A program made the translations under genes and the position numbers. The notes under the pieces were generated by a model that worked only from the letters and a program-made list of their open reading frames with translations, was not told the DNA's origin and did no database searches. Positions 8,574-18,665 of a stretch of 64,000 nucleotides of DNA are shown piece by piece (position 1 is the first letter of the stretch; each line of letters opens with the position of its first letter). Source of the stretch: Spirosoma rigui (GTDB lineage Bacteria > Bacteroidota > Bacteroidia > Cytophagales > Spirosomataceae); contig NZ_CP020105.1 in the NCBI RefSeq assembly GCF_002067135.1, forward strand, positions 186,001 to 250,000. The letters are read 5' to 3'.

Positions 8574-9941
8574 TCACACCGTACCGGAGAACAGTCGCTG
8601 GGGTGAACCCGACTGCGTGGCCAGATACCGGTCGAACACCATGCAGATTGTACGTACGAACGGACGGCCTTCGGGACGAACCCAGAGCGTCGTCTCGTCG
8701 TAATCGATCAGGCCATCGGCCACCAGCTCGTCGAGTCGGGGCGTTAGCCTGTCCCACTCGTCGTCGGTCCAGTCGCTGATCGACCAGCTCGTCCGGAAGC
8801 GGCACATGATATCCAGGATCAGCCGCCGAACCAAAGTATCATCGTCGGTGAGCAGGTGACCGCGCAGGACGGGCATCTGGCCCGAAAACACGCGCTGTTG
8901 ATACGTACCAAGGTCTTTCTCGTTCTGCATGAACGCCGTGCCAATGTCGCTGATAGCCGACACGCCCAGCCCGATTAGGACATCGGTACGGGTGGTTGTG
9001 TAGCCCATGAAATTCCGGTGCAGACGACCTCGTTCACTGGCTTTGTAGAGCGAGTCGTGCGGCAGGGCGAAATGATCCATCCCGATTTCGGTATAGCCGC
9101 CCGCTTCGAGTAGCGCGCGTCCCGTTTCGTAGAGGGCCCGTTTCTGACCGGCGGTGGGCAGGTCGTTGTCGGCAAAGCCGCGCTGGCCCGTTCCCTTCAC
9201 CCAGGGGACGTGGGCGTAGGAATAGAACGCGATGCGTTCAGGCTGGAGAAGCCGCGTTTGGGCAATGGTTTCCTGAATAGAGCTGATCTGCTGGAACGGC
9301 AGACCAAATACCAGATCATGGCTGACGGACGTATACCCGATCTCCCGCGCCCAGCGAGTGACGCGCTCCACGTTGGCAAACGGCTGGTGGCGGTGGATGG
9401 CCCGCTGCACAACGGGGTCGTAATCCTGCACCCCGAAGCTGACGCGCCGGAAGCCGAAGTCGTACAGCGTTTGCAGGTGCGCCCGGGTTGTGTTGTTGGG
9501 ATGTCCTTCCCAGCCAAAATCAATTGTTTCGGCAACGTCGGCCCAGCGGAAAATACCCGTCAGCAGCCGTCGCAGTTCGGCCGGAGCGAAAAAACTGGGT
9601 GTGCCGCCCCCCAGGTGCAGCTCGGCAATACGGGGGCGCTCGGGAAGCCAGATGCAGTACGTTTCCCACTCCTCCAGCAGCGCGTCGATGTAGGGTTCTT
9701 CGACACTGTGATTTCGTGTAATGCGCTTGTTACAGCCGCAAAACGTGCAGAGGCTCTCGCAGAACGGCAGGTGGATATAGACGCTGATGCCATCCGAGTA
9801 GTTGCTGTTGGCAAAAGCCGTTGTCAGGCGTTGCTTCCAGCCGCGCAGGCTGAAGGCGGTGGTGTTCCAGAAGGGTACGGGCGGATAGCTGGTGTAGCGC
9901 GGTCCGGCCACGTTATATTTGTCAATCAGCGAACGAGTCAT
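8574..9941 (-). CDS. hemN: oxygen-independent coproporphyrinogen III oxidase
   Basis: Radical SAM enzyme of 455 residues that oxidatively decarboxylates coproporphyrinogen III to protoporphyrinogen IX without O2. The cluster motif is CESLCTFCGC (Cys61, Cys65, Cys68), preceded by the typical N-terminus DKYNVAGPRYTSYP; LHLGGGTPSFF follows. Length fits HemN (about 450-460). It is divergent from ccoI. This fits heme supply for cbb3 oxidase at low oxygen. A FixK-like box lies in the shared upstream region, but its spacing matches a ccoI promoter; for hemN only a weak GAACTTTG element (minus strand, 9982-9989) without a well-placed box is visible. Confidence 0.95.
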   Translation of the reverse strand: MTRSLIDKYNVAGPRYTSYPPVPFWNTTAFSLRGWKQRLTTAFANSNYSDGISVYIHLPFCESLCTFCGCNKRITRNHSVEEPYIDALLEEWETYCIWLPERPRIAELHLGGGTPSFFAPAELRRLLTGIFRWADVAETIDFGWEGHPNNTTRAHLQTLYDFGFRRVSFGVQDYDPVVQRAIHRHQPFANVERVTRWAREIGYTSVSHDLVFGLPFQQISSIQETIAQTRLLQPERIAFYSYAHVPWVKGTGQRGFADNDLPTAGQKRALYETGRALLEAGGYTEIGMDHFALPHDSLYKASERGRLHRNFMGYTTTRTDVLIGLGVSAISDIGTAFMQNEKDLGTYQQRVFSGQMPVLRGHLLTDDDTLVRRLILDIMCRFRTSWSISDWTDDEWDRLTPRLDELVADGLIDYDETTLWVRPEGRPFVRTICMVFDRYLATQSGSPQRLFSGTV

Positions 9942-10033
9942 AGAGCCAGCCGGACCGGTTTCGAAGGATGGTCAGGCCGGGCAAAGTTCGGCGCAAAGGC
10001 CGGCCGGAACCCGTGCCAGAATCAACCCCGCAG

Positions 10034-10077
10034 CTGATTTATATCAGCCGATACCAGCGCCCACGGCTGGATTTTTG
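10034..10077 (+). promoter_or_regulatory. FixK/FNR-like box and -7 element for ccoI
   Basis: Perfect palindrome CTGATTTATATCAG (10034-10047), 22 bases, then GATTTTTG (10070-10077). The start codon at 10096 lies just behind the expected transcription start, which supports that start over an upstream in-frame ATG at 9919. Confidence 0.78.
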
Positions 10078-10095
10078 GGGAAATTTCCGGCACCT

Positions 10096-12531
10096 ATGAT
10101 CACAGCGACTTCCACCAAAACGGTCTGCTACCACTGCGGTAATGACTGCTCTGCCGATACCGCTCCCATCCTGTTCGACGATAAATCCTTTTGCTGCGCT
10201 GGGTGCCAGACGGTATACCAGCTACTGAGCGATCACCAGCTTTGCCAGTATTATGACCTTAACCCGGCACCGGGTGTGGCTACGCCCGGCCGCACCCCCG
10301 CCCTCGACCGGTTCGCGTTTCTGGACCATCCCGACATTGCAGCCCAGCTGATCGACTTCCGCAACGAGACCGTTGCGCACGTAACATTTTACGTACCCGG
10401 CATTCACTGTTCGTCCTGTTTGTGGCTGCTCGAACACCTCTACCGGCTGGAACCGGGTGTGCAGCTAACGCGCGTCGACTTCCTCAAAAAGCAGGTACAC
10501 CTGGTTTATGACCCCGCTAGCCTATCCCTCCGGCAGGTGGCCGAGTTGCTCACTTCGCTGGGCTACGAGCCGCTCATCAGCCTCAGCGACGTTGTCAAGC
10601 AGGGTAACAAACCCACCTACCGACCCCTCCTCTACCGGCTGGCGGTGGCCGGCTTCTGCGCGGGCAACATCATGCTGTTCAGCTTTCCCGAATACCTCGG
10701 CCTGGACGATCCCTCGTTCAGGCACCTTTTCGGAATCATCAACCTCGTCCTGGCTACGCCCGTCGTTTTCTATTCGGGATCGGGCTACTTCGACTCCGTC
10801 TGGCGGAGTCTGCGAAGAGGCATTATAAACATCGACTTCCCCATTCTGCTGGGTATTCTGACGGCCTACAGCCGGGGTACTTACGAGGTGCTGGCGCTGG
10901 GCGGAGCGGGGTACTACGACTCCGTGGCGGGCCTGATCTTTTTCCTGCTCTGCGGCAAGTGGTTTCAGCAGCGCACCTACGATTTTTTGTCCTTCGAGCG
11001 GGACTACACATCATATTTCCCGCTGGCGGTACAGCGGCTCTCCACCGGCGACCAGGAAGCGCCGGTACCCGTGGCTGACCTGCGCAAAGGTGACCGCATC
11101 CGGGTGCGCCACGGCGACCTGATCCCCGCCGACGGCCTGCTGTACCGGGGCAGCGGCCTGATCGACTACGCGTTCGTCACCGGCGAGTCGGAGCCGGAAA
11201 CCAAAGAGCCGGGGGCGCTACTCTATGCCGGCGGCCGGCAGATGGGCGGAATTATCGACCTGGAGATCGTGCGCGACGTATCGCAGAGCTACCTCACCCA
11301 GCTCTGGAACAACGACGCCTTCCGGAAAGGCCACGCTAACCCGGCCAAAACCTTTGCCGATGCAGTAGGCACTTACTTCACCGTAACCGTGCTAACGCTG
11401 GCTACGCTGGTTGGTACATACTGGTATGGCTGGGCTGGTCAGCCAACGACGGCCGTTAATGCGTTTACGGCCATCCTGATCATTGCCTGCCCCTGCGTGC
11501 TGTCGCTGTCGTACCCGGTGGCGTTGGGCCACGGGCTGCGGCTACTGAGTAAACGGGGTTTCTACCTTAAAAATGCCGATGTGATCGAACAGCTGACCCA
11601 CTGCGACACCATCGTGTTCGACAAAACCGGCACCCTCACAACGCCCGCTTCAGAAACCGTTGTCGAGTCATTTTCTCCCCCGTTGACACCCGTTGAGCGG
11701 ACCATGATCCACACCCTGACCAGCCAGTCGGCGCATCCGCTCAGCCGCCGGCTCAGTCGGCACCTGGCCGGCAGTTCATTGATGACACTGGAGAACTACA
11801 CGGAATTGCCCGGCCTGGGCTTGGTGGGCCTGGTCGACAACTGGCTGGCAAAAGTAGGCAGTGCTGCTTTCGTAGGGGGAACGGATACCCCCGGCGCAAC
11901 GGCGGTTCACGTCAGTATTGAAGGGGTGTATCGCGGTGCGTTCCAATTTGCCGGGCAGCTGCGCGACGGACTATCCGACATGCTGACGGCCTTCACCAGC
12001 CCGTCGGCCCCGGTCAGCCGCCCCCGCTCCCCGAAACTGTACCTGCTCTCGGGCGATACCAGCGCGGCCCACACCCGGCTGAGCCGTTGGTTCTCTCCCG
12101 ACGCCATGCGATTCGGCTGCAGCCCGGACGATAAGCTCCACTTCATCCGCGACCTACAGGCCCAGGGCCACCGCGTGCTCATGATTGGCGACGGGCTCAA
12201 CGACGCCGGTGCCCTCAAACAGGCCGATGCGGGTATTGCCGTTACCGATGATACGCTGCAGTTTACCCCCGCCAGCGACGCCATTCTGGAAGCCCGATCG
12301 CTGCGACACCTGCCCGCTTTTCTGGCCTACAGCCGGTTTGCCATGCGGCTCATCCGGTTCAGCTTCGGCGTGTCGTTGCTCTATAACCTGGTTGGGCTCT
12401 CGTTTGCGGCCACGGGCCACCTGTCGCCGGTGGTAGCCGCCGTCCTCATGCCCCTCAGTTCGGCCACGATGGTCCTGATCGCCACGGTGGGCATGCGGCT
12501 GGGGCAGCCTGCACCGGCCCGGTCCGCCTGA
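10096..12531 (+). CDS. ccoI: copper-exporting P-type ATPase for cbb3 oxidase assembly (CcoI/FixI)
   Basis: P1B-type heavy-metal ATPase of 811 residues. An N-terminal Cys-rich zinc-finger-like segment (CYHCGNDC and CCAGC, residues 11-37) precedes an HMA domain with the CSSC metal site (Cys105, Cys108). The membrane metal motif is CPC (465-467), the actuator has TGES, the phosphorylation site is DKTGT (Asp509), and the hinge is GDGLNDAG. Cys-rich N-terminus plus HMA plus CPC is the arrangement of CcoI/FixI, which feeds copper to the cbb3 oxidase active site. It is separated from the main cco locus by 7 kb but paired with hemN. The ATG at 10096 is chosen because the promoter lies just upstream; the 59 residues that an earlier start would add are unrelated to the family. 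Confidence 0.92.
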   Translation: MITATSTKTVCYHCGNDCSADTAPILFDDKSFCCAGCQTVYQLLSDHQLCQYYDLNPAPGVATPGRTPALDRFAFLDHPDIAAQLIDFRNETVAHVTFYVPGIHCSSCLWLLEHLYRLEPGVQLTRVDFLKKQVHLVYDPASLSLRQVAELLTSLGYEPLISLSDVVKQGNKPTYRPLLYRLAVAGFCAGNIMLFSFPEYLGLDDPSFRHLFGIINLVLATPVVFYSGSGYFDSVWRSLRRGIINIDFPILLGILTAYSRGTYEVLALGGAGYYDSVAGLIFFLLCGKWFQQRTYDFLSFERDYTSYFPLAVQRLSTGDQEAPVPVADLRKGDRIRVRHGDLIPADGLLYRGSGLIDYAFVTGESEPETKEPGALLYAGGRQMGGIIDLEIVRDVSQSYLTQLWNNDAFRKGHANPAKTFADAVGTYFTVTVLTLATLVGTYWYGWAGQPTTAVNAFTAILIIACPCVLSLSYPVALGHGLRLLSKRGFYLKNADVIEQLTHCDTIVFDKTGTLTTPASETVVESFSPPLTPVERTMIHTLTSQSAHPLSRRLSRHLAGSSLMTLENYTELPGLGLVGLVDNWLAKVGSAAFVGGTDTPGATAVHVSIEGVYRGAFQFAGQLRDGLSDMLTAFTSPSAPVSRPRSPKLYLLSGDTSAAHTRLSRWFSPDAMRFGCSPDDKLHFIRDLQAQGHRVLMIGDGLNDAGALKQADAGIAVTDDTLQFTPASDAILEARSLRHLPAFLAYSRFAMRLIRFSFGVSLLYNLVGLSFAATGHLSPVVAAVLMPLSSATMVLIATVGMRLGQPAPARSA

Positions 12532-12624
12532 ACCGATTTACCGTTCGCTCAAGCCCGACACCCGGATGTTGTCATGCCCGATTATCCTGCGACTAAGGAT
12601 GTAGACACGTAATATCTACACACT

Positions 12625-13206
12625 ATGAAAACAGGATTTATCGTCGGGCTGCTGCTGGGAGCAGCGAGCCTGAGCAGCTGCGACACCAAGAAAGAAGTCG
12701 TTAAACCAACCGAAAACGCCATCACTGGCTTCCTCGCCAGCGAGTCCACCGTTAACTCGGGCGTTCGCACGTCCGGACCGTGGGAACTGGGGGTGGTTTT
12801 CAGCAGCTCGGTAGCGGGGAAGCTTACCCAGGTCGGCAGCAAAATGCCGGAGCCGGGCAGCTACCGCATCATCGTCTGGGACTTCGACACCAAGCAGGCC
12901 ATCCGGCAGAAGACCGTCGAGCAGACAGCCCCCGACAAGCTCACGCTCAACGACATTGAATCGCTGACGCTGACACCCAATAAAAAGTACCTCATCAGTA
13001 TCAACAACCAGTCTGCCGGCACCAACAAGAAATACGGGTTTGCCTATAAAACGGGGAGCAGTGACTTCATGCCCTTCACCAAAGGCAGCATTCTGGTCTA
13101 CAATGCTTCGTACCGTAACACAGCGACGGCCCTCTTCCCCGATGTTGTCACCAACGTAAAGTACGAACTGTACGGCTACCCCGAATTCACGTTCATCCCC
13201 GATTAA
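12625..13206 (+). CDS. lipoprotein with DUF4082-like domain
   Basis: A 193-residue secreted protein with a lipoprotein signal peptide (hydrophobic stretch, then LSSC with Cys at about 19). The mature part (GVVFSSSVAGKLTQVG and PGSYRIIVWDFDT, residues about 57-92) resembles DUF4082, a beta-sandwich found in extracellular Bacteroidota proteins. Probably attached to the outer membrane, facing periplasm or surface. It is alone on its transcript as far as can be seen; no box of the regulon type lies upstream. Confidence 0.7.
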   Translation: MKTGFIVGLLLGAASLSSCDTKKEVVKPTENAITGFLASESTVNSGVRTSGPWELGVVFSSSVAGKLTQVGSKMPEPGSYRIIVWDFDTKQAIRQKTVEQTAPDKLTLNDIESLTLTPNKKYLISINNQSAGTNKKYGFAYKTGSSDFMPFTKGSILVYNASYRNTATALFPDVVTNVKYELYGYPEFTFIPD

Positions 13207-13368
13207 CGGGCTTGAATCCACTCGGGCACGTACCGGGCGACGGTCGGGTCGATACGCATGGCTGGCGTTACCAAAAGCTCTTTCCGGGGCCGTTGGCAGC
13301 CGGGCAAGTAAGCAGGTATTGGTTCGGTGCTTTTCCGGGCGTCATGTACCCCTTACCCGCCCGCGACC

Positions 13369-15501
13369 ATGCGCCTTCGATTTCTTCTGGCATTCGTTCT
13401 GATCATCAACTTCGTTCAGGGTCAATCCATTGTCTGGACATCGGTACAGCCCGGCGTCTGGAAAGGCACCGTTGGTAAACCCGAAACCTACAATCTACTG
13501 ACAGCCGCCGGGTCGGCTCCCAACGTACCGGCCCTGACCCGGCTGGGTACGGCCAGCTTTCCGCTGCCCAAACCAGCGATTGTGGCGCAGCTTGTGGATG
13601 GAAAAACGTACCTGCGTTTCCCCCTCGACCGAACGGAGCAACTCTACGGATTCGGCCTGAATTTCCAGACGGTGCACCAGCGGGGACGGATTCTGAATCT
13701 GCACATGGACCATTTTGGCGGAACTGACAATGGCCGGACGCACGCGCCAACGCCCTTTTACGTCTCCTCGAATGGCTACGGGGTGTTCATCAATTCGGCC
13801 CGTTACCTGACGGTGTACGCGGGTTCGGCCGCCCGGAAAGACAGCCCCGATGCGCCCGCAGCCCTGGATCGGAATACGGACAAAAACTGGACGGCCAGCC
13901 CCTATTCCGATGCCGTCGAGATTGTGGTGCCGGCCGCCGGGGTGGAGTTTTACGTATTTGGGGGACCCGCTCCGCTCGATGTTGTCCGGCGCTACAACCT
14001 CTTTGCCGGGGGTGGCTGCCTGCCCCCGCGCTGGGGACTGGGCTTTCAGCAACGGGTCAAGTCGCTCAACACGGCAGACCAGGTGCGGGCCGAAGCCGAT
14101 GAGTTCGACCAGAAAGGATTTCCGCTGGATATGATCGGGCTGGAGCCGGGCTGGCAAAGCAAATCCTATCCCGGTACGTTTGAATGGGACAAAACGCGCT
14201 ACCCCGATCCCGGTAATTTTCTAAAGACGATGCGGGGACGGGGCATCCGAACCAATCTCTGGATCAACCCCTACGTAGCACCGACGGCGTCGATTTACAA
14301 CGCCATTCGTCCGCTAACGGCTTCGCATACGGTCTGGTCGGGCGTGGTACCGGACTTCACCCTGGCCGAAGCCCGGCGGATTTTTTTCGGGCAGCTGGCC
14401 AAAGACGGTATCAATCCGGGAGTGAGCGGCTACAAGATTGATGAAGTAGACGGCTATGACTCGTGGCTCTGGCCCGATGTAGCTACGTTCCCATCGGGCC
14501 ACCCCGCCGAGCAGATGCGGCAAACCTACGGGCTGCTCATGCAGCGGTACAGTACCGATGAGTACCGGACGAAAAACACGCGTACGTACGGGCTTGTCAG
14601 GGCGTCGAACACGGGGGGCACCGCGTTCCCGTACGTCCTCTACAACGACTATTACAAGCACGAAGACTTTATTACGGCGCTTATTACCAGCAGCTATTGC
14701 GGGGTGCTGTGGACGCCCGAAGTGCGGGCGTCCCCCACGAGCGAAGAATGGCTGCGCCGGTTCCAGACGGTCGTTTTTTCGCCCCTGGCGATGATCAATG
14801 CCTGGGCAAGCGGCACCAAACCCTGGTCGTTTGCCGACGTGAGTAAACAGGTACAGGACATGGCCCTGCTACGGATGCAGATGATGCCCTACTGGTACAG
14901 CGAGTTTGCCAACTACCACTTCGATGGTACGCCCCCCTTCCGGGCCATGAGCCTGGAGGAAGGTTTCCTGGCCGATGTACGCACTACGGTGGTGAACAGC
15001 AACCTGAATGACAACCCCTACGCGCTGGCTATCCGGCAGGAGGTAAAAGACCAGTACATGGCGGGTGGAAACCTGCTGGTAGCTCCCTTGTTTGCCGGGC
15101 AGACCAGTCGGCTGGTGACCCTGCCCAAGGGCAACTGGTATGATTTTTACACGGGTGAGCTGGTCGGTAACGGCCAGCAGATCACGGCCGCCCCCGGCCT
15201 GGACCGGATTCCGGTCTACGTAAAAGACGGTGGTATTGTCCCCATGATGCCCGCCCGGCTCCGCGCCCCCAAAGCGGGTGAAACGGTGCCCATTGAAGTA
15301 CGCTACTACGGCAGCAAGCCGGGCCGGTACCGGCTCTATGACGATGACGGCGAAACCTTTGACTACGAACGCGGCCAGTACAGCTTCCGCGAAATCCGGG
15401 TCACCAAAACAGCTACGGGACTAAGCGGCACGATATCGGCACCGGAGCCCGGCAAACCGAACACCGTAGGGGCCGTAACGTTCGTACAGATGACGAAGTA
15501 A
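13369..15501 (+). CDS. glycoside hydrolase family 31 (alpha-glucosidase/alpha-xylosidase type)
   Basis: A 710-residue secreted enzyme with a signal peptide (LLAFVLIINFVQGQS). N-terminal beta-sandwich at about 20-200, (beta/alpha)8 barrel following, then C-terminal beta domains. The catalytic nucleophile is Asp358 in YKIDEVDG, matching the GH31 KxDxxE/DG signature. It removes non-reducing alpha-linked glucose or xylose; the exact substrate is not clear from sequence. The start at 13369 is preferred over in-frame 13327 because it gives a clean signal peptide. The gene stands alone, without SusC/SusD partners nearby. Confidence 0.85.
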   Translation: MRLRFLLAFVLIINFVQGQSIVWTSVQPGVWKGTVGKPETYNLLTAAGSAPNVPALTRLGTASFPLPKPAIVAQLVDGKTYLRFPLDRTEQLYGFGLNFQTVHQRGRILNLHMDHFGGTDNGRTHAPTPFYVSSNGYGVFINSARYLTVYAGSAARKDSPDAPAALDRNTDKNWTASPYSDAVEIVVPAAGVEFYVFGGPAPLDVVRRYNLFAGGGCLPPRWGLGFQQRVKSLNTADQVRAEADEFDQKGFPLDMIGLEPGWQSKSYPGTFEWDKTRYPDPGNFLKTMRGRGIRTNLWINPYVAPTASIYNAIRPLTASHTVWSGVVPDFTLAEARRIFFGQLAKDGINPGVSGYKIDEVDGYDSWLWPDVATFPSGHPAEQMRQTYGLLMQRYSTDEYRTKNTRTYGLVRASNTGGTAFPYVLYNDYYKHEDFITALITSSYCGVLWTPEVRASPTSEEWLRRFQTVVFSPLAMINAWASGTKPWSFADVSKQVQDMALLRMQMMPYWYSEFANYHFDGTPPFRAMSLEEGFLADVRTTVVNSNLNDNPYALAIRQEVKDQYMAGGNLLVAPLFAGQTSRLVTLPKGNWYDFYTGELVGNGQQITAAPGLDRIPVYVKDGGIVPMMPARLRAPKAGETVPIEVRYYGSKPGRYRLYDDDGETFDYERGQYSFREIRVTKTATGLSGTISAPEPGKPNTVGAVTFVQMTK

Positions 15502-15620
15502 GTGGCGTTTTCGCCCGACTTGCACCGTTAACTAACCTGGTGGTGGGACGTATGAATTTATTCTTCACATTGCCCTGACAATCAATTACCTACCCCACCC
15601 TCTTACGCTGCTCGTCTTTT

Positions 15621-17000
15621 ATGGAATCTGTATTCTCACCTGCGTCGGCTGGGTATGCTGCGGCTGTTCATCCCGTTGTTCAGGCCGACCGTATCCGAAC
15701 GCTCGACGTATTGCGGGGCGTTGCCCTGCTCGGTATTCTGTTGATGAATATTCAGGCCTTCGGGCTTACCGAAGCCAGTGTGCAGCAACTCGTCCGGAAC
15801 CCCCACGGGGGTAATTACTGGCTCATGACGCTGGTTCATGTATTATTCGAGAATAAGATGCGGGCCCTGTTTTCGATGCTGTTCGGGGCGGGCATCATCC
15901 TGTTTCTGACCAAAAGCCGGAGCGATTCGGGTCTGGGTACGCCGGAGCTGTTCATCCGGCGTCAGCTGTGGCTCATCGTTTTCGGACTTGTCAACGCCTG
16001 GGTTCTCCTGTGGCAGTACGATATCCTGTTCCACTATGGTATTGTGGGCATTTTTCTGTTTCCGTTCATGCGGCTGTCGCCCCGCGCGTTGCTCATTTGT
16101 GCCGTGGTCGCAGGGTCGATCTACAGCGGAAAGCTCTACTGGCAGTTTACCGAACAGAAGCAGAAATACGAAAAATTCCAGCCGGTAGCGGCCCTCGAAA
16201 AAAAGAATAAAAAGGTAAAGCTGACCGACGAACAGAAAGAAGCAAAGTCGGTCTGGGAAGGGCTGGTAAAAGAGCATCAGTACGACCGCAAAGCTGACAA
16301 GGCCAATGTGGTGGCCATGCGCTCCGACTACGCTACCGTATGGAACCATCAACTGCCGACGATAAAACAGATGGAAGCCCCCTTTTTCTACCAGTTTGGT
16401 CTGTGGGACATTGTCTCGATGATGCTGCTGGGGATGGCCCTGTTCAAATGGGGATTTTTGTCCAATCAGCTCACCACCCGCCAGTATGCATTCCTGGCCG
16501 TCGGCGGACTGCTGACCGGCCAGACAATGGCCTGGTTTTCGCTACCTTATCATGAACTGGCCCTTGTCAATTTTACAACCTACATCACCACCAATAGCCT
16601 TCCGGTGGCGGAGGTACTGATGCCTTTTGAGCGGGCAGTGTCGGCCCTTGGCTGGGCCAGTCTGGTGCTGCTGGCCTACCGGTCCGGACTGGGCATGTGG
16701 CTTTGGGCGGGGTTGAGTGCGGTAGGACAGATGGCCTTTACCAACTACCTGATGCAAAGCGTTCTCTGCACCCTGTTTTTCTACGGGTATGGCTTTGGCT
16801 ATTACGGCGATATGAAGCTGTATCAGCTGTATATGGTCGTAGCGGAGATCTGGCTGATCCAGCTGGTGTTCAGCACTGTGTGGTTAAAAACGTTCCGGTT
16901 CGGGCCACTCGAATGGCTCTGGCGTTCGCTGACCTACGGCAAACGGCAACCCATGCGCCTGAACGAAAAAGCGCCACAACCCACCCCGGCATTTGCCTGA
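15621..17000 (+). CDS. DUF418 family membrane protein (YeiB-like)
   Basis: A 459-residue polytopic inner-membrane protein. The first helix segment RTLDVLRGVALLGILLMNI is the DUF418/YeiB signature, and the C-terminal part GQMAFTNYLMQSVLCTLFFYGYGFGYYG followed by FGPLEWLWRSLTY is the DUF418 core. A charged soluble loop of about 65 residues, rich in Lys and Glu, interrupts the membrane part near residues 175-240. YeiB-type proteins have no settled function. A paralogue follows 18 bases downstream. (Motifs are quoted in part only.). Confidence 0.82.
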   Translation: MESVFSPASAGYAAAVHPVVQADRIRTLDVLRGVALLGILLMNIQAFGLTEASVQQLVRNPHGGNYWLMTLVHVLFENKMRALFSMLFGAGIILFLTKSRSDSGLGTPELFIRRQLWLIVFGLVNAWVLLWQYDILFHYGIVGIFLFPFMRLSPRALLICAVVAGSIYSGKLYWQFTEQKQKYEKFQPVAALEKKNKKVKLTDEQKEAKSVWEGLVKEHQYDRKADKANVVAMRSDYATVWNHQLPTIKQMEAPFFYQFGLWDIVSMMLLGMALFKWGFLSNQLTTRQYAFLAVGGLLTGQTMAWFSLPYHELALVNFTTYITTNSLPVAEVLMPFERAVSALGWASLVLLAYRSGLGMWLWAGLSAVGQMAFTNYLMQSVLCTLFFYGYGFGYYGDMKLYQLYMVVAEIWLIQLVFSTVWLKTFRFGPLEWLWRSLTYGKRQPMRLNEKAPQPTPAFA

Positions 17001-17018
17001 TCTACCCACCGCTAACTG

Positions 17019-18437
17019 ATGTCTGTCATGGAAACGAATCCAATTTTTCCGATAACTACCGGCACTGCCGCACCGGGTCTGTCCACTAATATACCCATCC
17101 GTTATGAGGATACCGTTCAGCTACCGGCGACTCCCCAGCCAGTGGCAAAAGCCGCCCGTATTCAAACCATTGACCTGATCCGGGGACTGGCGCTGCTGGG
17201 CATCCTGATGATGAACATTCCCGGGTTTGGTTACCTGGGATCGGGTTATAACCGATTGCTGAATAATCCGACCGGCCCTGACTTTTATACATTTGCGGTC
17301 GTAGGGGTAGCCTTCGAGGGAACCATGCGCGGTTTATTTTCGATGCTGTTCGGAGCCGGTATGGTACTGTTTACCCAAAACAAACGGGAACAGCCCGATG
17401 GCCCCACCGTAGCCGAGTATTACTACCGCCGACTGTTGTGGCTCGTTCTGTTCGGAGTTATCAATGCCTACGTGTTTCTCTGGCGGGGCGACATCCTGTT
17501 CTTTTATGGCTTGTGCGGGATGATCCTCTACCCCTTCCGCCGGACAAAAGCGGGCTGGCTGATCGCTCTGGCCGTTCTGTGTATGGGTTTTAACGCCATC
17601 CGTAGCGAACTATTCTATAGTGAGCTGCGCGAAAACAGGGCGGGCTACCTGGAAGCCGTGCAGCAGGAGAAAGCGCACAAAAAGCTGACCGACAAGCAGA
17701 AAGAAGCAAAAGCAGCCTGGGAGAATTTCGAGAAACGGACGAAACCTGATCCTAAAAAAGACGCCAAAGAACTTGCCGACATGCGCTCCGGTTACGGCAC
17801 GGTATTTATGCACCTACTCCCGGAAAACAGTTCGGCTGAAACCTACTATACCTACTACGGCAGCTGGGATATGCTGCTGATGATGTTCCTGGGCATGGCC
17901 CTGCTCAACTGGGGCTTTTTCACCAACAAGCTCCCAACCTCCACCTACGTCATTACGCTGCTCATTGGTTACGGAATTGGGTTACCCGTTAGCTGGTTTT
18001 ACGTAACGTCGCAGGTCGACTGGATACAACATACCGGGCCGTTTGTCGACAATTACCGCACCATTCCCTTTCAGGTGTATGACATCCGGCGGGTCCTGCT
18101 GGCCCTGGGCCACGCCAGTCTGCTGTTGCTGGTCTATCGGTCGCAGGTGGTCCCCTGGCTCATGCGGGCCCTGACGGCGGTGGGGCAAATGGCGTTTACC
18201 AATTATTTGATGCAGTCCATCATCTGTACCCTGTTTTTCCACGGCTACGGCCTGGGTTACTACGGAAAACTGTCCTACTATGAGTTGTACTACGTAGTAG
18301 CCGGCGTCTGGATTTTCCAGCTTATTCTGTCGCCTGTCTGGTTGCAGTATTTCCTGTTTGGCCCGTTTGAATGGCTCTGGCGTTCGCTGACCTACTGGAA
18401 ACGGCAGCCTATGCGCCGGACGGCAGCGGTAGCCTGA
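17019..18437 (+). CDS. DUF418 family membrane protein, second paralogue
   Basis: A 472-residue paralogue of the preceding gene with the same order of parts: an N-terminal TIDLIRGLALLGILMMNI segment (near residues 50-67), a charged cytoplasmic or periplasmic loop with KKLTDKQKEAKAAWE (compare KVKLTDEQKEAKSVWE upstream) and the C-terminal FGPFEWLWRSLTYWKRQPM. Likely a tandem duplication, co-transcribed. An ATG four codons in (17031) is an alternative start. A perfect hairpin terminator follows. Confidence 0.82.
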   Translation: MSVMETNPIFPITTGTAAPGLSTNIPIRYEDTVQLPATPQPVAKAARIQTIDLIRGLALLGILMMNIPGFGYLGSGYNRLLNNPTGPDFYTFAVVGVAFEGTMRGLFSMLFGAGMVLFTQNKREQPDGPTVAEYYYRRLLWLVLFGVINAYVFLWRGDILFFYGLCGMILYPFRRTKAGWLIALAVLCMGFNAIRSELFYSELRENRAGYLEAVQQEKAHKKLTDKQKEAKAAWENFEKRTKPDPKKDAKELADMRSGYGTVFMHLLPENSSAETYYTYYGSWDMLLMMFLGMALLNWGFFTNKLPTSTYVITLLIGYGIGLPVSWFYVTSQVDWIQHTGPFVDNYRTIPFQVYDIRRVLLALGHASLLLLVYRSQVVPWLMRALTAVGQMAFTNYLMQSIICTLFFHGYGLGYYGKLSYYELYYVVAGVWIFQLILSPVWLQYFLFGPFEWLWRSLTYWKRQPMRRTAAVA

Positions 18438-18475
18438 TTCACAGGCATTCGCATCACCGAGTATTCCTAAACCCG

Positions 18476-18518
18476 AAAGCCCCTGTCCGGAACCAGGCTG
18501 GTTCCGGACAGGGGCTTT
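18476..18518. terminator. perfect-stem bidirectional terminator
   Basis: A near-palindrome with arms of about 20 bases around GGC, starting AAAGCCCC and ending GGGGCTTT, 38 bases after the DUF418 stop. The A-rich/T-rich ends are short, so it may act on both strands. Confidence 0.72.
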
Positions 18519-18665
18519 CACTGAACCGGTATAAACAAGAACTACTAACAGCGGGTAACAGGCCGCAAAACTGCTTTTCTATCTATAGTAGTGTATCTGC
18601 CATACCATTCCCGATGGCTTCTAACCCTCTTTCGGTTGCCGGTCAAAAGCGCCGGATTAGCTGTA